Positions 1-7,862 are shown, numbered from the stretch's first letter. The stretch is 18,940 nt of DNA from CAZGMJ01 sp964649005 (GCA_964649005.1 CAZYMD010000093.1:1-18940); one strand, 5' to 3'. Program-made: numbers and translations. Notes: generated by a model from the sequence alone, not told the origin.

Positions 1-890
1 CTTATCCGAGTGGCGATCCGCCGTCGTACATATCTTTCCCTCTGCAAGTCCATCTCTCGTTCGAGTGTCTCTTCGAAGGAATCGAGTTCCTTACAGGCCC
101 TACTGATGAAGGCAGCGTATGTTTTCTCGTCAAAGATGTGTGCAGGATTTTCAAGCCACGTTTCATGTGCCGCGAAAATCTCAGATGCTATCTGTTCCAG
201 AGTACACTCTGGGTGCTTTTCCAGGTATCTGTCAAATGGGCTTTTACACGATCCTGCGCTCGGTTCCACTAGATACGCAGAAAGCCTACGAAACTGTTCT
301 GTAAATAGCCCCCTCTGCCTTCTTTCGATAAGGTCGAGCTTATTGTGAAGGCACAGTTGACCAACGAAAAAGGTCCCTATTACTTTTCCTTCAAACAACA
401 GAGGAAATAATAATTCCCGGTAACCCAGCAGTGGGCAATCGTATGATAGGAAAACTCTGCCGTTATAATTCACGACTTTAAATTGTAGGTCCTCGTCTAT
501 CTCGTGCGCTTGGACACACGGAGATAGGTTTGTCCTTTTCTCCAGTTCTATCTGAAGGTTATCTTTGTTCAGCTCGCGGCATAGTAGTGCCTGCCTATTA
601 TCGCATCTTAAGCACCACTTATGGTAGCTGTACTCTCTGAATACTACACAGAATGGGTGCATTGCAAAATACAACAGTTTTGAGTCGGTTCGTACCGGCT
701 CTCCTTTCGGTGAGAACTCCACTATGGTAGTTGGATTCTCCAAGCTCGCGCATATGCGAGTCTGCATTCCTTGAAGATATTCGTTCGATATGATGCCCTC
801 ACCCTTAAGATTGGATAACATCGTGTGTGCGTATTTCTCGCCGTCGTTTGTGATATGTATCGGTCTGAAAGGCCACTTTTTTGCTCTCAT
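1..890 (-). CDS. PocR-type sensory domain protein, 3' end cut by the window edge
   Basis: Reading the minus strand from the ATG at 888-890 gives 296 codons without a stop, so the gene runs off the left edge. Residues about 35-185 look like a PocR-type ligand-sensing domain: a Cys pair in WCLRCDN (C93, C96), then SYDCPLLGY (C152), then FEGKVIGTFFVGQL, the usual end of that fold. Residues 200-296 are mostly helical and charged, as in a linker toward an output domain that is not visible. PocR domains usually feed histidine kinases, diguanylate cyclases or AraC-type regulators; which one applies here cannot be said. The start is uncertain. The ATG has only a weak AGAG Shine-Dalgarno, and the frame stays open upstream to a TAG at 1065-1067, with a TTG at 966-968 preceded by GAGG as an alternative start. 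The domain call rests on motif pattern only. Confidence 0.6.
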   Translation of the reverse strand, partial: MRAKKWPFRPIHITNDGEKYAHTMLSNLKGEGIISNEYLQGMQTRICASLENPTTIVEFSPKGEPVRTDSKLLYFAMHPFCVVFREYSYHKWCLRCDNRQALLCRELNKDNLQIELEKRTNLSPCVQAHEIDEDLQFKVVNYNGRVFLSYDCPLLGYRELLFPLLFEGKVIGTFFVGQLCLHNKLDLIERRQRGLFTEQFRRLSAYLVEPSAGSCKSPFDRYLEKHPECTLEQIASEIFAAHETWLENPAHIFDEKTYAAFISRACKELDSFEETLEREMDLQRERYVRRRIATRI

Positions 891-1001
891 AGCTCTTACT
901 TTCTCTAAATGCTGCAAGCATGTAACGGTAATATAGCCACAATATCTGACAACCGCAATCTCGCACAAACGCCGTGCCTCTATTACCTTCTCAATAAATC
1001 G

Positions 1002-1029
1002 ATTATATCTATCACCCAGAACTCCACAA
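1002..1029 (-). promoter_or_regulatory. Candidate sigma70-type promoter for the PocR-type gene
   Basis: On the minus strand, TTGTGG (1024-1029) and a perfect TATAAT (1002-1007) are separated by 16 bases. Transcription would start near 995, leaving about 105 bases before the ATG at 890, or about 27 before the alternative TTG at 968. The -35 match is poor. Confidence 0.3.
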
Positions 1030-1397
1030 ACGTATTTCCAAATAATAATCTCAGTATTTTGCCTCTAATATACATCACAACCTGTCTTGGAGCCCAATAC
1101 GGGATGTTCGCGGTGTGCTCGCTGTGTTCTCAGCCTTTTTCTCCTTATCTTTGGGGGCACACAAAATCTCTGGTTTCAATGCCACAAAAGCAGTATATTA
1201 CATCCTGCAAATGCAGAAATCTATCGTGGTAACTACGTGTTTTTTGCGGTTTTTTTTTCTCAGTGGTTCCCAAAAACACGCGAAAAGCGCAGATTCTGCC
1301 CTCTTGGTCTGGGTGTTTGGCTAATATGGACGGACTGATCGATTACTTGCCGCGACTATTTTTCACCCAAATCCATAAACATTCCCCGGCCAACTGT

Positions 1398-1475
1398 CGA
1401 AATAGATAATAGCAGCAGGCATATAACGCTCGTTTTACAGGCTATTTGCGAAATCTTCGAAAAAGTCCTTGCAAA
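1398..1475 (+). repeat. Direct repeat copy A, promoter-like but without a -10
   Basis: This 78-bp segment matches 5920-5998 in the same orientation at about three quarters of positions by hand count. The two ends are the best conserved: CGAAATAGATAAT at the left, and AAATCT then CGAAAAA then GTCCTTGCAAA at the right. The only length difference is one A in the poly-A tract. In copy B the right end is the -35 of the leuA promoter. Here the position 16 bases further on reads AATGGG, so no working promoter is expected. Confidence 0.6.
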
Positions 1476-1523
1476 CGGGTCAAAACAGCGAATGGGAGAT
1501 CCTTGTGATAGCAGATCAACGCT

Positions 1524-2468
1524 TCAGAAGCGCAGCATAATGCCGATATTTGCAAAAAGCGTCACGGCGTCGTAGTCAAGCGCCGAAAGGGTGCTGTCGT
1601 TGTCAGTATAGCGCGCCCCAAGTCTAATGTTGAGGCTCTTCCATTTAGGGTGGTTTATATTAAGCAAAGCGAACGCGCTGTTGCGGTGATCGTTGCGGTC
1701 TTTCGAAAAAATGTTCTGATAATAGTCGGGGTAGTCATTATAGCTAAACTGGTAGCCAAAGATGAAACGCATAAGTTTATTTGGTGCAAAATGCAGACTT
1801 GGCGAGACCAATAAGCTGCGCATATCATTGTCGGACGGATCGGAAAAATAGTTCGTGGAAACAAAATCCGTTGCGAAACCGAACTTATTATTGAATTGAT
1901 GAAAGTAAGAGGCGAAGCCTGAGACTTGATTTACTTTGAGTATGCTGTGCCCCATACCTCGATTTTGGTAATCGGTGAAGCCGTATTGACCGCCGAGAGT
2001 AAATTTACCGAAGGTCCTGGAAAGCAGAAGTTTCCATCCGAGGCTGTCGAAATCCAAATCAGTAAATTCGGCGTAACGCGCAGTGTCGTTATTCACTTCC
2101 AGACTGATATTATATTTTTGAGCGATGAGAGTTTGCAACCCGAAAGACGCTTCATGCAGATAATAAACGTCGTCTCGTTCGTCAGGTTGCGAGTAAGCAT
2201 TATCCGTATAATTAAAGCCGCCATCGTACCTTACATAAAAGAGCTTATGCTTATCAAGCAGAAATACATCCCGTCCCTGTCCCGTAGTTGGAGTGATGGG
2301 CATCTTGGCCGACTCTATACGTCCTGTCAGTTGGCGCAATGTATTGGTTGCTTTTTCAGTTTCCCGCTGCTGGATTGACTCGATCTGAACTGGAGGTTGG
2401 GCCAAAGCCTCGCTGCTTAGTACAATCAGCCAGATTGCGATGAAAATACGATAAGGAAATCTTTGCAT
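1524..2468 (-). CDS. Outer-membrane beta-barrel protein
   Basis: This is a 314-residue protein. A signal peptide (about residues 1-23, hydrophobic core then ALA-Q) is followed by a short linker rich in Gln, Thr and Arg. From about residue 70 to the end there are many alternating polar/aromatic strands, for example KLFYVRYDGGFNY and FTLGGQYGFTDY. The chain ends in IGIMLRF, and a terminal aromatic residue is typical of BAM-assembled outer-membrane barrels. The start is supported by AAGGAG six bases upstream. It is the last gene of a four-gene minus-strand operon, about 60 bases behind the DUF2135-like gene. A role as the surface or pore component for the secreted proteins made upstream is inference. 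I do not recognise the exact family; length and strand density suggest a barrel of roughly 12-14 strands. Confidence 0.7.
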   Translation of the reverse strand: MQRFPYRIFIAIWLIVLSSEALAQPPVQIESIQQRETEKATNTLRQLTGRIESAKMPITPTTGQGRDVFLLDKHKLFYVRYDGGFNYTDNAYSQPDERDDVYYLHEASFGLQTLIAQKYNISLEVNNDTARYAEFTDLDFDSLGWKLLLSRTFGKFTLGGQYGFTDYQNRGMGHSILKVNQVSGFASYFHQFNNKFGFATDFVSTNYFSDPSDNDMRSLLVSPSLHFAPNKLMRFIFGYQFSYNDYPDYYQNIFSKDRNDHRNSAFALLNINHPKWKSLNIRLGARYTDNDSTLSALDYDAVTLFANIGIMLRF

Positions 2469-2528
2469 TGCTCACTCCTTTTCGTTGTCACTGTGCATGG
2501 ACGGAAGATCTACCGGCACGCCTTTATC

Positions 2529-3593
2529 TTAGTAACTCCCTCCGGGAGAGTTTACGTTTATTGTTGAACTTGTTTGGCCTGTGGCTGTAAACGTTCCAGT
2601 CAGTGTTTGTGTGCCTAAAGTGGAATCGCCAGTTGCGGTCAACTGATAGGATATAGTGGCGTTTCCGTTCGCACTGAAGACGTAAGCGTAAACCTGGTAC
2701 AAACCGGCGGGAATAGCGGTCCCGGTAACTGCGATATTCTCCACTCTTAAATCTGGTGCTACGTCAATGGTGCCGCCAAGGTTGTCGTGGTCCAGTTTTG
2801 CGGTCGCCTGGCCGCCGTTGAAGTTAATTGTACTATTTCCATAATATAGGTGACCGGCTCCACCGGGCAAAATCATGTGCAGATCAAGATCGGCCGTATT
2901 GTGCCAGATCAGTTGAGCGCGAATCAATCCTGACGATCCGATGCTGGCTACTCCAGTGTTTGAGAGGAAAGCCGCATTTGTGAATCTTTGTTGCAGATCT
3001 GAGAATCCGATGTTCTCTATACGCTGCAGGTCGGATGAGACGAGGTTTTCCGCCCAGTCGCGTTGATTGGCAGCCGCCAGAGATTTATCGGGCTGGCCTG
3101 TTGCGTTTTTAATATCCGCCCCAATTTCCCTGGCCAGTTGTATTTTCAAATCGTATAGATACGACTCGCTGAGAAAAACAGCGTCTACTATAATTCGTCC
3201 AATTTCCGTTCCGGCGTATCCACCTAATAATCCGCTCGTAAACTGATCCTGTGCACTGCTGGCCGTTCCCGCTGCAAGTGGCACTATAGGCGTATCGCAA
3301 TAAATAGTATCTTCTGTTCCCAAACATCCGATACCTGCATTTTCCAGGGCTTTGACTGCCTGATAGACCGATTGTTTGACTATTTTGCCAAAACCTTTTT
3401 TCTGACAGGTGGCGTTAACGTCAGGCGTTGAATGAATTGCATCCGCTATCGAACGAAAAGCATTATTATCGCCAAACTGGTCCATCGACAGATTTGGATC
3501 CATCAGGACGTTGCCAAAAGCAGGTATCGCGGTTAGTGCAATGAAAAATCCCACCAGACGTGTATACTTAGTGTGTTTAGTATATGCGTTCAT
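2529..3593 (-). CDS. Secreted protein with C-terminal YfaP/DUF2135-like domain
   Basis: There is a signal peptide (hydrophobic stretch LVGFFIALTAIPAFG, cleavage near residue 28). Next comes a region with four Cys (near 63, 70, 90 and 99) that could form disulfides after export, then a helical middle. From about residue 225 there is a beta domain with LIWHNTADLDLHMILPGG, LDHDNLGGTIDV, ENIAV and GLYQVYAYVFS. That order matches YfaP/DUF2135 domains (Trp, DLDLH, gly-rich, D, EN, G-Y-V). The tail is Thr/Ser/Gly-rich. Two in-frame ATGs are possible, at 3599 and 3593. The AAAGGGA ribosome site sits one base from the first and seven from the second, so 3593 is chosen (354 residues). It follows the preceding gene by about 12 bases. 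DUF2135 function is not well established; a periplasmic or surface role is likely. Confidence 0.65.
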   Translation of the reverse strand: MNAYTKHTKYTRLVGFFIALTAIPAFGNVLMDPNLSMDQFGDNNAFRSIADAIHSTPDVNATCQKKGFGKIVKQSVYQAVKALENAGIGCLGTEDTIYCDTPIVPLAAGTASSAQDQFTSGLLGGYAGTEIGRIIVDAVFLSESYLYDLKIQLAREIGADIKNATGQPDKSLAAANQRDWAENLVSSDLQRIENIGFSDLQQRFTNAAFLSNTGVASIGSSGLIRAQLIWHNTADLDLHMILPGGAGHLYYGNSTINFNGGQATAKLDHDNLGGTIDVAPDLRVENIAVTGTAIPAGLYQVYAYVFSANGNATISYQLTATGDSTLGTQTLTGTFTATGQTSSTINVNSPGGSY

Positions 3594-3605
3594 TACCATG
3601 TCCCT

Positions 3606-4649
3606 TTATGGAGTTGAACTTTCGGTTTCGTAGTCTATAAACAAAGCTGAAAGCGCTTTAGGTGTATTGTCCTTTGAAAAATCAATGGCATAGAAGAATC
3701 TTGGACTGTGCCTGACCTGCAAATAGATTAGACAATGCGCTTCCGACGACTGAACGTATACTGGTAATAGATCGATGCGAAAACGTTCAGGCAACGATGC
3801 AATGGCCGCCGGGTGTGATATTTGGCTATAAGTGATTGCCGAACGCAAATTCTTCACATCTCCCTCAGCAAGCACCTTTCTGAAGTTGCTTAATGAATTT
3901 CTCGTTCCGGCCCAGTCGGGACCTTTAAGCAAATTAGATATAGCTATCAAGGCATGAGTCGAACGTTTTTCAATGATTTCCAACGATTTCAAACGAGAAT
4001 ACTTTTCAGGCAGTTTTTCAGGCTCATCCGAACAGTTCAAGGGCCAATGCTCGGAAAACCATGAAGAAAACTTCTCGTATTGCTCTTTCAAGGCGACCGG
4101 AGTCCGCCTGTCATCATCCGCCAGCCACCAGGGAACAATTTGATCTTGCTTGGCGTCGGATGTAAAAACACTTGGAATAAAAGCGGTCATGCCTGCAGGA
4201 GTATAGGGTTCATTACCGTCCGTAATGTCCCACTGGACCAAAGCAGCCGCATCGATATATGGGTTGTAATAAACCGTGATCGGGTGATTGCTGTTAATGT
4301 TGCCGACAAACAATACCGAACCGGCGTATACATAAGACCAAATCTGTGGAATTTCCTTGGCCATTTCGGATTCGATATACGCAGTGAATCCTTGCCTGTT
4401 CCCATTATGTTCTTCGACCGCCTGTTCCAGGTTTTGGGCAGCCGACTCTCGGAAACTGGATGCCGTAGATACTAATCTAAACAGTCGCTTTCGGCCGTCA
4501 ACGCCAAGCAGCTCTTTTGATGAATTTTCCTGCTGTCTGAGCCATTCCTGAACAGAGCCAGGCGAAAAGGTATTGCCTGCATAAGCAGATTCCCAAACGC
4601 TCGACAACAAAAGTAAAATGACCGAAAAAAGTAAAACTACCGGTTTCAT
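3606..4649 (-). CDS. Unrecognised exported protein, 347 residues
   Basis: The N-terminus is a strong signal peptide (MKPVVLLFSVILLLLSSVWE, then AYAG at about residue 25). The mature part is mixed alpha/beta with many aromatic and charged residues and no catalytic motif I can name. Two Cys (in WPLNCSDE and EAHCLIYL) could form a disulfide. Its ATG overlaps the end of the upstream gene by four bases, so the two are very likely translationally coupled. The segment KVLAEGDVKNLRSAITYS resembles a stretch of the upstream protein (LNALAQGDVDTVAALLNP), which may mean related C-terminal folds. Function unknown; the operon context suggests an envelope role with the DUF2135-like protein and the beta-barrel. 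Confidence 0.6.
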   Translation of the reverse strand: MKPVVLLFSVILLLLSSVWESAYAGNTFSPGSVQEWLRQQENSSKELLGVDGRKRLFRLVSTASSFRESAAQNLEQAVEEHNGNRQGFTAYIESEMAKEIPQIWSYVYAGSVLFVGNINSNHPITVYYNPYIDAAALVQWDITDGNEPYTPAGMTAFIPSVFTSDAKQDQIVPWWLADDDRRTPVALKEQYEKFSSWFSEHWPLNCSDEPEKLPEKYSRLKSLEIIEKRSTHALIAISNLLKGPDWAGTRNSLSNFRKVLAEGDVKNLRSAITYSQISHPAAIASLPERFRIDLLPVYVQSSEAHCLIYLQVRHSPRFFYAIDFSKDNTPKALSALFIDYETESSTP

Positions 4650-5602
4650 GGAGTAGTCTCCTTGGAATCAATCGAGGTTACGAATAAGGTGTCGTGATAA
4701 ACAGTGAATGTCAACTTGAATGATTCCCCTTGATGTATGAATTCGAGCGCGTTGCTGTCATCAATAGCTGTCAGTTCTGGAATTTCCTCGAATTTCCAAT
4801 CCATCTTGACCAGCTTCTGAGCAAAACGCCTGCGATCCACCATCCATTCGTCGTAAGACAATGGCGTTCGCTTGTCTTTAGTAAACATCAACGGATTCAA
4901 CAACGCAGCAACAGTGTCAACGTCCCCCTGTGCAAGTGCATTGAGGAATGCATGTCCCGTTCTAAGCTGATATTCTCTACTATCTGTGCTCGCTATTTTT
5001 ACGCGAACCAACTCGGGAATCAGCAAAAACCGCTGTCTTCCTGCTTCGTACTCTGAATTATATGGTTTACCAAGATTCACCGAAGTCGGTCGCAACAAGC
5101 CCCAAAAGCTCTTTTTCTTCTGTTTCCGAATGACTGCTTTTAAGAGATCTTTTCCATTGTCCCACGATGAGAATTCGAAATTGCTCTCGAACTTGGATGC
5201 ATCGTATGTGAAAGTCGCAGCTTCGCTTTTTCCGAAGAAAGTCCAGGCTAAAAGCTGCCCGGCTTTTGCCTTATGTTTATCTTCAGAAACAACTTTACCC
5301 TGCAGAACTACTATAAACATCAGCTCACTGGTCGTCCCGGCTATGGCGACCGTTTGAGGGCAAAGAGTTATCTTGCGATCCAAAACCGTGATTGTCTCAG
5401 CCTCTTCTGCCTGATCAGTCGATTTTATAACGAGCCACTCCTGAACAGCTATCTTGTCTAAACTGTCAGGTTGAACAGGCTCATTATCACTAAAACCAGC
5501 AAACTCTATTTCAGCATGACAGACGTTAAAAGTGCAGAAGATTAAGCAGGCGAGTATACTAAAGATAGATCGAAATGAAGTGTTTTCTGCAATTCCAAAC
5601 AT
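4646..5602 (-). CDS. Unrecognised exported protein, 318 residues, first gene of the export operon
   Basis: A signal peptide occupies about residues 1-30 (IFSILACLIFCTFNVCHA). It could be read as a lipoprotein signal, but no good lipobox is present and cleavage after CHA is more likely. The mature part begins with a beta-rich region containing Glu/Asp clusters. From about residue 210 the pattern HAFLNALAQGDVDTVAALL, then RRRFAQKLVKMDW, then a run of strands resembles NTF2/SnoaL-type folds; this is only a shape resemblance. The start has AAGGGG about ten bases upstream. It is the promoter-proximal gene of the minus operon, with a candidate promoter at 5715-5742. I do not recognise a family. Confidence 0.6.
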   Translation of the reverse strand: MFGIAENTSFRSIFSILACLIFCTFNVCHAEIEFAGFSDNEPVQPDSLDKIAVQEWLVIKSTDQAEEAETITVLDRKITLCPQTVAIAGTTSELMFIVVLQGKVVSEDKHKAKAGQLLAWTFFGKSEAATFTYDASKFESNFEFSSWDNGKDLLKAVIRKQKKKSFWGLLRPTSVNLGKPYNSEYEAGRQRFLLIPELVRVKIASTDSREYQLRTGHAFLNALAQGDVDTVAALLNPLMFTKDKRTPLSYDEWMVDRRRFAQKLVKMDWKFEEIPELTAIDDSNALEFIHQGESFKLTFTVYHDTLFVTSIDSKETTP

Positions 5603-5714
5603 GACTCAGCATCCCCTTATATATCATTTATTGCTTGCCTCATGCCATGAATCTAGCGGATGAGGCCTGCATGTGTATGTAAAAAAAACCACCCATATAG
5701 CTAATAATAACATG

Positions 5715-5742
5715 ATTTTATTTATTACGACGACAACTGCAA
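5715..5742 (-). promoter_or_regulatory. Candidate promoter of the four-gene export operon
   Basis: On the minus strand, TTGCAG (5737-5742) and TAAAAT (5715-5720) are 16 bases apart, preceded by an A-rich tract. It has the same layout as the leuA promoter, which faces the other way about 280 bases off. The 5603-5919 stretch between is AT-rich and holds nothing else I can name. Confidence 0.35.
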
Positions 5743-5919
5743 ACATTTTTTAGTCATATTCCCACAATTTCTAACCCTACATAGGAATATAATATGCCGC
5801 TAACAAATGCCGTGAAGTTATTAATACACGTGCACCATGCAGGATTTCCTTATGTCTCTCCAACCACCTATTGCTTTAATTAGGTGAGGAAATCAGATTA
5901 ATATATGCTTGAAAATAGA

Positions 5920-5998
5920 CGAAATAGATAATTGATGCAGAAATACAGCGTTGATTTAGCACGGTCTTTCTAAAATCTGCGAAAAAAGTCCTTGCAAA
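5920..5998 (+). repeat. Direct repeat copy B, containing the leuA -35 element
   Basis: This is the 79-bp partner of 1398-1475, about 76% identical by hand alignment. The conserved CGAAATAGATAAT box lies at 5920-5932, and the conserved right end, finishing in GTCCTTGCAAA, at 5988-5998. The pair brackets the whole minus-strand export operon in direct orientation. Confidence 0.6.
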
Positions 5999-6019
5999 GC
6001 AGCCTGATCTGCGTATAAT
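5992..6019 (+). promoter_or_regulatory. leuA operon promoter
   Basis: TTGCAA (5992-5997), a 16-base spacer and a perfect TATAAT (6014-6019), with an A-rich tract just upstream of the -35. Transcription should begin around 6024-6027, only a few bases before the leader-peptide ATG at 6029. This is the best promoter in the window. Confidence 0.65.
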
Positions 6020-6028
6020 AAAAGTCTC

Positions 6029-6103
6029 ATGAACGCAAACCACACAATTCGTTCTTCATACAGGGCCATCCTCGGCCTTAGCAGCCTGCTCCTGCGCCTT
6101 TGA
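6029..6103 (+). CDS. Candidate leucine-rich leader peptide of the leu operon
   Basis: A 24-codon frame begins three to five bases behind the predicted transcription start and ends at TGA 6101-6103. Its tail is LGLSSLLLRL, so six of the last ten codons are Leu (CTC, CTT, CTG, CTC, CTG, CTT). It lies about 120 bases upstream of leuA and in the same direction. This is the layout of amino-acid leader peptides such as enterobacterial leuL, in which ribosome stalling on Leu codons reports leucine shortage. RNA around the Leu codons can fold in competing ways: GCAG 6081-6084 with CTGC 6092-6095, or CTGCGC 6092-6097 with GCGCAG 6104-6109 around the stop codon. There is no Shine-Dalgarno, so translation would be leaderless or nearly so. 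I find no convincing terminator before leuA, so the mechanism is open. A chance Leu-rich frame cannot be excluded. Confidence 0.5.
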   Translation: MNANHTIRSSYRAILGLSSLLLRL

Positions 6104-6224
6104 GCGCAGAATACGAAACACCTCCCAACTCGAATACACACTTTTTTCCTAAATGCTTGGCTTTTCTGGCCTTCTGAGCCATAATTGGCCCTTTATTGAG
6201 CCGGAACTCTATGGAGATATAACG

Positions 6225-7790
6225 ATGCCTGAAGACAAAGTACTGATTTTCGACACAACCTTACGCGACGGCGAGCAATCGCCCGGCGCTTCGCTGTCGA
6301 TTTCCGAGAAGTTAGAGATCGCGCATCAATTGGCCGCGTTGGGCGTGGATATTATCGAAGCGGGCTTTCCCGTTTCCTCGCCCGCGCAGTTCGAAGCGAC
6401 TAAATTGATCGCAGAGCAGGTGCCTGGTCCCACGATAGCTGGCCTAGCACGAGCAAGCGAAGGCGACATCGCTTCGGCTGGCAAGGCCCTCGCCCCGGCT
6501 GCGAAGAAGCGGATTCACACGTTCATAGCGACCTCGCCCGTCCACATGAAGCACAAGCTCAAGAAGAACCCCGACGAGGTCCTGAAGATGGCTGTCAAGG
6601 CGGTCGCTTACGCCAAGACACTGGTGGACGACGTTGAGTTTTCGCCTGAGGATGCGTGCCGCAGCGAGATGCCATTCCTGATCGAGGTCCTCGCGGCTGT
6701 AATCGAGGCCGGTGCGACAACGCTCAATATCCCAGATACCGTCGGTTACATAATGCCATACGAGTACGGCCGGATAATCGCGAAGCTCAAGTCCGATGTC
6801 CCAGGCATTGACAAGTGCATCATCAGCACGCACTGTCACAACGATCTGGGCATGGCGGTTGCGAATTCTTTAGCCGGCGTGCGCAACGGCGCGCGACAGG
6901 TTGAGTGCGCCGTCAACGGGCTGGGCGAACGTGCAGGCAACGCGGCCCTCGAAGAGGTTGTGATGGGTATTCACACCAGACCCGACTTCTTCGGCTCGCT
7001 CAGCGCCGGTGGCCTGACGATGAGTATAAATACGAAAGAGCTGTATCGCACGAGCCAGTTGGTCTCGCAGTTGACCGGATTTGTGATCCAGCCCAACAAG
7101 GCGATTGTCGGCGCGAACGCCTTCGCGCACGAGGCTGGGATACACGTTGACGGTATTCTCAAGGAACGTTCGACGTATGAGATTATGACGCCTGAGACGA
7201 TTGGCCTTTCAGGCTCGCGAATGGTGCTCGGTCGGCATACGGGCAGGCACGGTTTCGTCGATCGCTGCAAGCAGTTGGGCTTCAAGCTCAACGAGCAGGA
7301 GACCGAGCATGCGTACCAGCGGTTCCTGGACATAGCCGACAAGAAAAAGGAAGTCTTCGACGAGGACATCGCCGCGATTATCAACGAGGAGATTCACGTT
7401 GTCGAGCATACGTACGATCTGCAATATCTACACGTAGCCAGCGGCACAGGGACACTGCCGACCGCGAGTGTGAAGATAATCTTTCAGGACAAGGTCCATC
7501 AGGCCGCGGCGTGTGGCGATGGGCCGGTCGATGCCGCATACGAGGCCGTTCGCGAAGCAACCGGCTTGTCGCCCAAGCTGGAAAACTATTCGATTCGCGC
7601 CGTAACCAGTGGCAAGGAAGCTCTCGGCGAAGCGACCGTTCGTATCAGCGAGGACGGCAGAAAGTTTATCGGCAGGGGAATCTCCACCGATATCATCGAG
7701 GCCAGTGCAAAAGCGTACGTCGACGCGATCAACCGCATGGTCGCGGCAAGGAGCACGAAAGGCGAAACGGGACCAAAGGCAACTCTTTAG
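6225..7790 (+). CDS. leuA: 2-isopropylmalate synthase
   Basis: LeuA condenses 2-ketoisovalerate with acetyl-CoA, the first committed step of leucine synthesis in the cytoplasm. The 521-residue length is normal for the family. The TIM-barrel domain shows DTTLRDGEQSPGASLS (residues 10-25), NIPDTVGY (168-175), the metal-binding STHCHNDLG (His203, His205) and NGLGERAGNAALEEV (231-245). From about residue 385 comes the LeuA C-terminal dimer domain (GTGTLPTASVKI to AKAYVDAINRM), which in the family binds leucine for feedback inhibition. The start at 6225 has GGAG nine bases upstream. The frame is open back to an ATG at 6153, but the extra 24 residues lie outside the conserved fold and lack a ribosome site. 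It is the first enzyme gene behind the leader peptide. Confidence 0.95.
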   Translation: MPEDKVLIFDTTLRDGEQSPGASLSISEKLEIAHQLAALGVDIIEAGFPVSSPAQFEATKLIAEQVPGPTIAGLARASEGDIASAGKALAPAAKKRIHTFIATSPVHMKHKLKKNPDEVLKMAVKAVAYAKTLVDDVEFSPEDACRSEMPFLIEVLAAVIEAGATTLNIPDTVGYIMPYEYGRIIAKLKSDVPGIDKCIISTHCHNDLGMAVANSLAGVRNGARQVECAVNGLGERAGNAALEEVVMGIHTRPDFFGSLSAGGLTMSINTKELYRTSQLVSQLTGFVIQPNKAIVGANAFAHEAGIHVDGILKERSTYEIMTPETIGLSGSRMVLGRHTGRHGFVDRCKQLGFKLNEQETEHAYQRFLDIADKKKEVFDEDIAAIINEEIHVVEHTYDLQYLHVASGTGTLPTASVKIIFQDKVHQAAACGDGPVDAAYEAVREATGLSPKLENYSIRAVTSGKEALGEATVRISEDGRKFIGRGISTDIIEASAKAYVDAINRMVAARSTKGETGPKATL

Positions 7791-7834
7791 CTGTGTGAAC
7801 GAGTGATTTGAAAGGTTACGGTTTAACCGGGTAC

Positions 7835-7840
7835 TATAAT
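7835..7840 (+). promoter_or_regulatory. Possible internal -10 upstream of leuC
   Basis: A perfect TATAAT lies 22 bases before the leuC ATG in the 72-base leuA-leuC gap, just after a small inverted repeat (GGTTA, then TAACC, 7814-7828). No convincing -35 is found at 16-18 bases, so an internal promoter is only possible. Confidence 0.2.
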
Positions 7841-7862
7841 TGATAGAAGAGAGACAAGAATC

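Larger units (their letters stand above)
891..1523. other. 633-base intergenic region without a supported gene
   Basis: Open frames here on the plus strand have no ribosome site and no recognisable protein content, and on the minus strand only very short ones occur. Apart from the minus-strand promoter candidate and the upstream copy of the 78-79 bp repeat, I see an AT-rich stretch with T-tracts near 1240-1259 and no clear terminator, tRNA or conserved RNA. Confidence 0.5.

Noticed and set aside
10..348. Plus-strand 112-codon frame at the left edge
   Set aside because: Antisense shadow of the PocR-type gene, whose minus-strand reading has clear domain motifs.
1201..1260. Poly-T tracts as a terminator on the plus strand
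   Set aside because: No GC-rich hairpin precedes them and no plus-strand gene ends nearby.
909..1338. Plus-strand open frames in the left intergenic region
   Set aside because: No ribosome sites, low-complexity and overlapping frames, no recognisable protein; they look like chance frames.
1514..1530. Small inverted repeat at the end of the beta-barrel gene as terminator
   Set aside because: Loop too small and no T-run on the minus strand.
6104..6152. Attenuator terminator ending in the T6 run at 6142-6147
   Set aside because: The 30 bases before the T-run contain almost no G and cannot form a stable stem, so I do not call a terminator.
6153..6224. N-terminal extension of LeuA from an upstream in-frame ATG
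   Set aside because: No ribosome site, and the conserved LeuA N-terminus with GGAG spacing begins at 6225.
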